Part shown: piece after piece, positions 23,549 to 24,844 of the stretch
Layout of the letters: each line of letters begins with the position of its first letter
Position numbering within the stretch: the stretch's first letter is position 1
Origin: Alphaproteobacteria bacterium
GTDB taxonomy: Bacteria; Pseudomonadota; Alphaproteobacteria; Puniceispirillales; Puniceispirillaceae
Length of the DNA stretch: 24,844 nucleotides
Direction of reading: 5' to 3'
Assembly (NCBI GenBank): GCA_011524805.1
Contig: WTJO01000020.1
Location: forward strand, 1-24,844
Notes under the pieces: generated by a model
What the model was told of the DNA's origin: nothing
Databases searched by the model: none
What the model saw: only the letters and a program-made list of their open reading frames with translations
Position numbers and translations under genes: made by a program

Positions 23549-23606
23549 TATTTTAGGGGCTGGCCATCATTTCGATGGTTTACTTAACCTTTTGGGAGAC
23601 AATAAC

Positions 23607-24548
23607 ATGCGTAAGATTCTTCTTGCATCTACAGCTATTGTTGCTCTGAGCGCTGGCTCAGCAATGGCTTCAGATATCACTATCTCAGGTTCATTCGAAT
23701 TTGGATATAACGACGACTCTGTTAACTCAGCTGCAACTGCACTGACAAACAACGACGGTACTTCATACGGCGTTGAGCAGGACGTTAACATCAACTTCTC
23801 TTCAACAACTGATTCAGGCCTGACCATGACAACAAGCATGGGTCTGCATGAAGACGGCAACAACGATGACCTGAACGCTACTCTTTCAGGCGACTTTGGT
23901 ACTCTGAAGTTTGTTGGCAATGGTGCAGATGATGATGCTGTTGAAGGCATGGACATCGATGTTGCTGCCGCTACTTCTGAAGAAGGCACAGCTGGTTCAG
24001 ACACACCAACCTACGCTGGTGGATTCACAGCAACAGCTGGCACATCAATCAGCTTCACTCTGCCTACTTTGATGGAAGGCCTGACAATTGCCGCAGCAAG
24101 TGCAAACGGTGGTTCAGACGCTGATAGCACAGGTCTGGGTGCTACTTATGCAATGACAGCAGGCGGTGCATCTGTTAAGCTTGCAGTTGCTTCAGGCACA
24201 GTTGGTGCAAACGCTACTGCAGACGTTACACAGAACCACTATGGTATTTCTATCACTTCTGGCGCATTCACCGTAATGGCTGAATCAAACACCATGGATG
24301 ACGGTACAGCAGCTGATTACTCATCAACTGGTATCGGTGGTACATACACAATGGGTGCAATGAAGTTTGGTGCATTCAACGAGACAGCTTCAACAGGTAC
24401 AGCTACTCAGGATTACTCACGTACAGCTTGGGGTGTAGACTACACCATCGCAGCTGGCCTGACAGCATCTATCACACAGACAAGCACAGACGTGTCTAGC
24501 ACAATCAGCACAGACCGTACGAGAGCTTCTCTGAAGATGGCTTTCTAA
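23607..24548 (+). CDS. Outer-membrane porin, highly expressed
   Basis: A general-diffusion type outer-membrane beta-barrel. From ATG 23607 (GGGAG eight bases upstream) it has 313 residues; an in-frame ATG five codons earlier overlaps the ribosome-binding site and is unlikely. The signal peptide MRKILLASTAIVALSAGSAMA is followed by SDITISGSFEFGYND, a typical first strand of alphaproteobacterial porins, and the protein ends in LKMAF with the C-terminal Phe used by the BAM machinery. Alternating polar/hydrophobic strands run throughout. It is rich in Asp, Thr, Ala and Ser and very poor in Lys and Arg, so strongly acidic. Codon use is narrow (for example mostly GCT and GCA for Ala, TCA for Ser, ACA for Thr), unlike its neighbours, which marks very high expression. 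A strong terminator follows. Confidence 0.88.
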   Translation: MRKILLASTAIVALSAGSAMASDITISGSFEFGYNDDSVNSAATALTNNDGTSYGVEQDVNINFSSTTDSGLTMTTSMGLHEDGNNDDLNATLSGDFGTLKFVGNGADDDAVEGMDIDVAAATSEEGTAGSDTPTYAGGFTATAGTSISFTLPTLMEGLTIAAASANGGSDADSTGLGATYAMTAGGASVKLAVASGTVGANATADVTQNHYGISITSGAFTVMAESNTMDDGTAADYSSTGIGGTYTMGAMKFGAFNETASTGTATQDYSRTAWGVDYTIAAGLTASITQTSTDVSSTISTDRTRASLKMAF

Positions 24549-24570
24549 TTAAACCTATTTAGGTTATAAG

Positions 24571-24604
24571 AAAGAGAGGTTGGGAAACCAGCCTCTCTTT
24601 TTTT
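24571..24604 (+). terminator. Intrinsic terminator of the porin gene
   Basis: AAAGAGAGG (24571-24579) pairs with CCTCTCTTT (24592-24600), giving a 9-bp stem with a 12-base loop, and the T-run extends to 24604. A smaller hairpin AACCT-attt-AGGTT (24552-24565) precedes it just after the stop codon. Confidence 0.9.
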
Positions 24605-24629
24605 ATTGCCAATAGTCAGGATTAGATAA

Positions 24630-24844
24630 ATGAGAATATTGCTATCCATCATTATCGTCTTTTTTCTAACTGCTTGTTCGGAAACACAGCCGACACAGAC
24701 AAAGCCGGAAGGGCCAGGATCATTTCTCACAGGCAAGGCTGAGCAGGGCATTAAATTAGGAGAAATTTTTAATCCCAATGGTAATGGTGCCGCCGGACTA
24801 CCCATCAACGCGCTATTATGGCGGGCGTCGCTGGATATATTATC
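24630..24844 (+). CDS. DUF3576-type lipoprotein, N-terminal part only
   Basis: The first 71 codons of a lipoprotein that runs off the right edge. MRILLSIIIVFFLTAC is a short signal peptide ending in a lipobox, LTAC, with C16 as the lipidated residue. A polar linker follows, then GIFN-like EIFNPNGNGAAGLPINALLWRASLDIL. The segment VN-(Y/L)LWRASLD is the entry to the DUF3576 domain as I remember it from alphaproteobacterial lipoproteins, next expected to read S(F)MPL. ATG 24630 has AGGA about nine bases upstream. Function is unknown for the family; an envelope location is likely. It lies 26 bases after the porin terminator and so probably has its own promoter or depends on read-through. Without the C-terminal part the family call is moderate. 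Confidence 0.7.
   Translation, partial: MRILLSIIIVFFLTACSETQPTQTKPEGPGSFLTGKAEQGIKLGEIFNPNGNGAAGLPINALLWRASLDIL

Noticed and set aside
23567..24004. Minus-strand open frame of 145 codons rich in Ser, Pro and Val
   Set aside because: Antisense to the start of the porin; it arises from that gene's biased codon use.
24545..24808. Minus-strand open frame of 87 codons at the right end
   Set aside because: It is antisense to a lipoprotein start with a clear signal peptide and ribosome-binding site, and to the porin terminator.

Overview
The window reads as a stretch of an alphaproteobacterial chromosome made mostly of conserved housekeeping genes. The lineage call rests on a CcrM-type GANTC methyltransferase with its C-terminal domain, a single-chain ETF-ubiquinone oxidoreductase, a cysteine-poor family 4 uracil-DNA glycosylase of a kind I recall from this class, and a DUF3576-type lipoprotein. 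By eye the base composition is roughly balanced, a little under 50% G+C. Together with the streamlined spacing this suggests a marine, SAR116-like alphaproteobacterium, but that placement is inference. No phage, insertion sequence, CRISPR array or restriction system is visible.

Layout. Positions 1-5550 hold the end of a DEAD-box RNA helicase gene and a divergent sugar-nucleotide cluster: ugd and gmhA on the minus strand, galU and a phosphomannomutase/phosphoglucomutase on the plus strand. These make UDP-glucose, UDP-glucuronate, hexose phosphates and a heptose precursor for lipopolysaccharide or exopolysaccharide. Positions 5750-9876 carry malate synthase G, adenine phosphoribosyltransferase and a UMF1-type MFS transporter. 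From 15194 down to 9889 a minus-strand run encodes uracil-DNA glycosylase, a lytic transglycosylase, MoaB, RNase HII and CcrM. From 15354 to 19880 the plus strand carries ETF-QO, a TPR lipoprotein, IspE and tRNA-Gln(UUG). Positions 20023-22669 hold a structured leader, a two-CBS-domain protein, a convergent OmpR-type response regulator and a long form of GTP cyclohydrolase II. The window ends with a YggS-type PLP protein, a highly expressed small porin with its terminator, and the start of a DUF3576 lipoprotein.

The most unusual signal is the leader of the CBS-domain gene (about 20023-20136). A possible 7-codon leader ORF with a good Shine-Dalgarno ends exactly where a strong intrinsic terminator begins. 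An 11-bp helix that would exclude that terminator can form between the leader ORF start and the terminator loop. This has the architecture of a transcription attenuator and matches no class I recognise. Secondary points are two adjacent GANTC sites in the probable ccrM leader, loss of three of four Fe-S cysteines in the uracil-DNA glycosylase, and a TTAA-N7-TTAA (CtrA-like) site plus direct repeats upstream of the porin. No intergenic stretch exceeds 300 bases.
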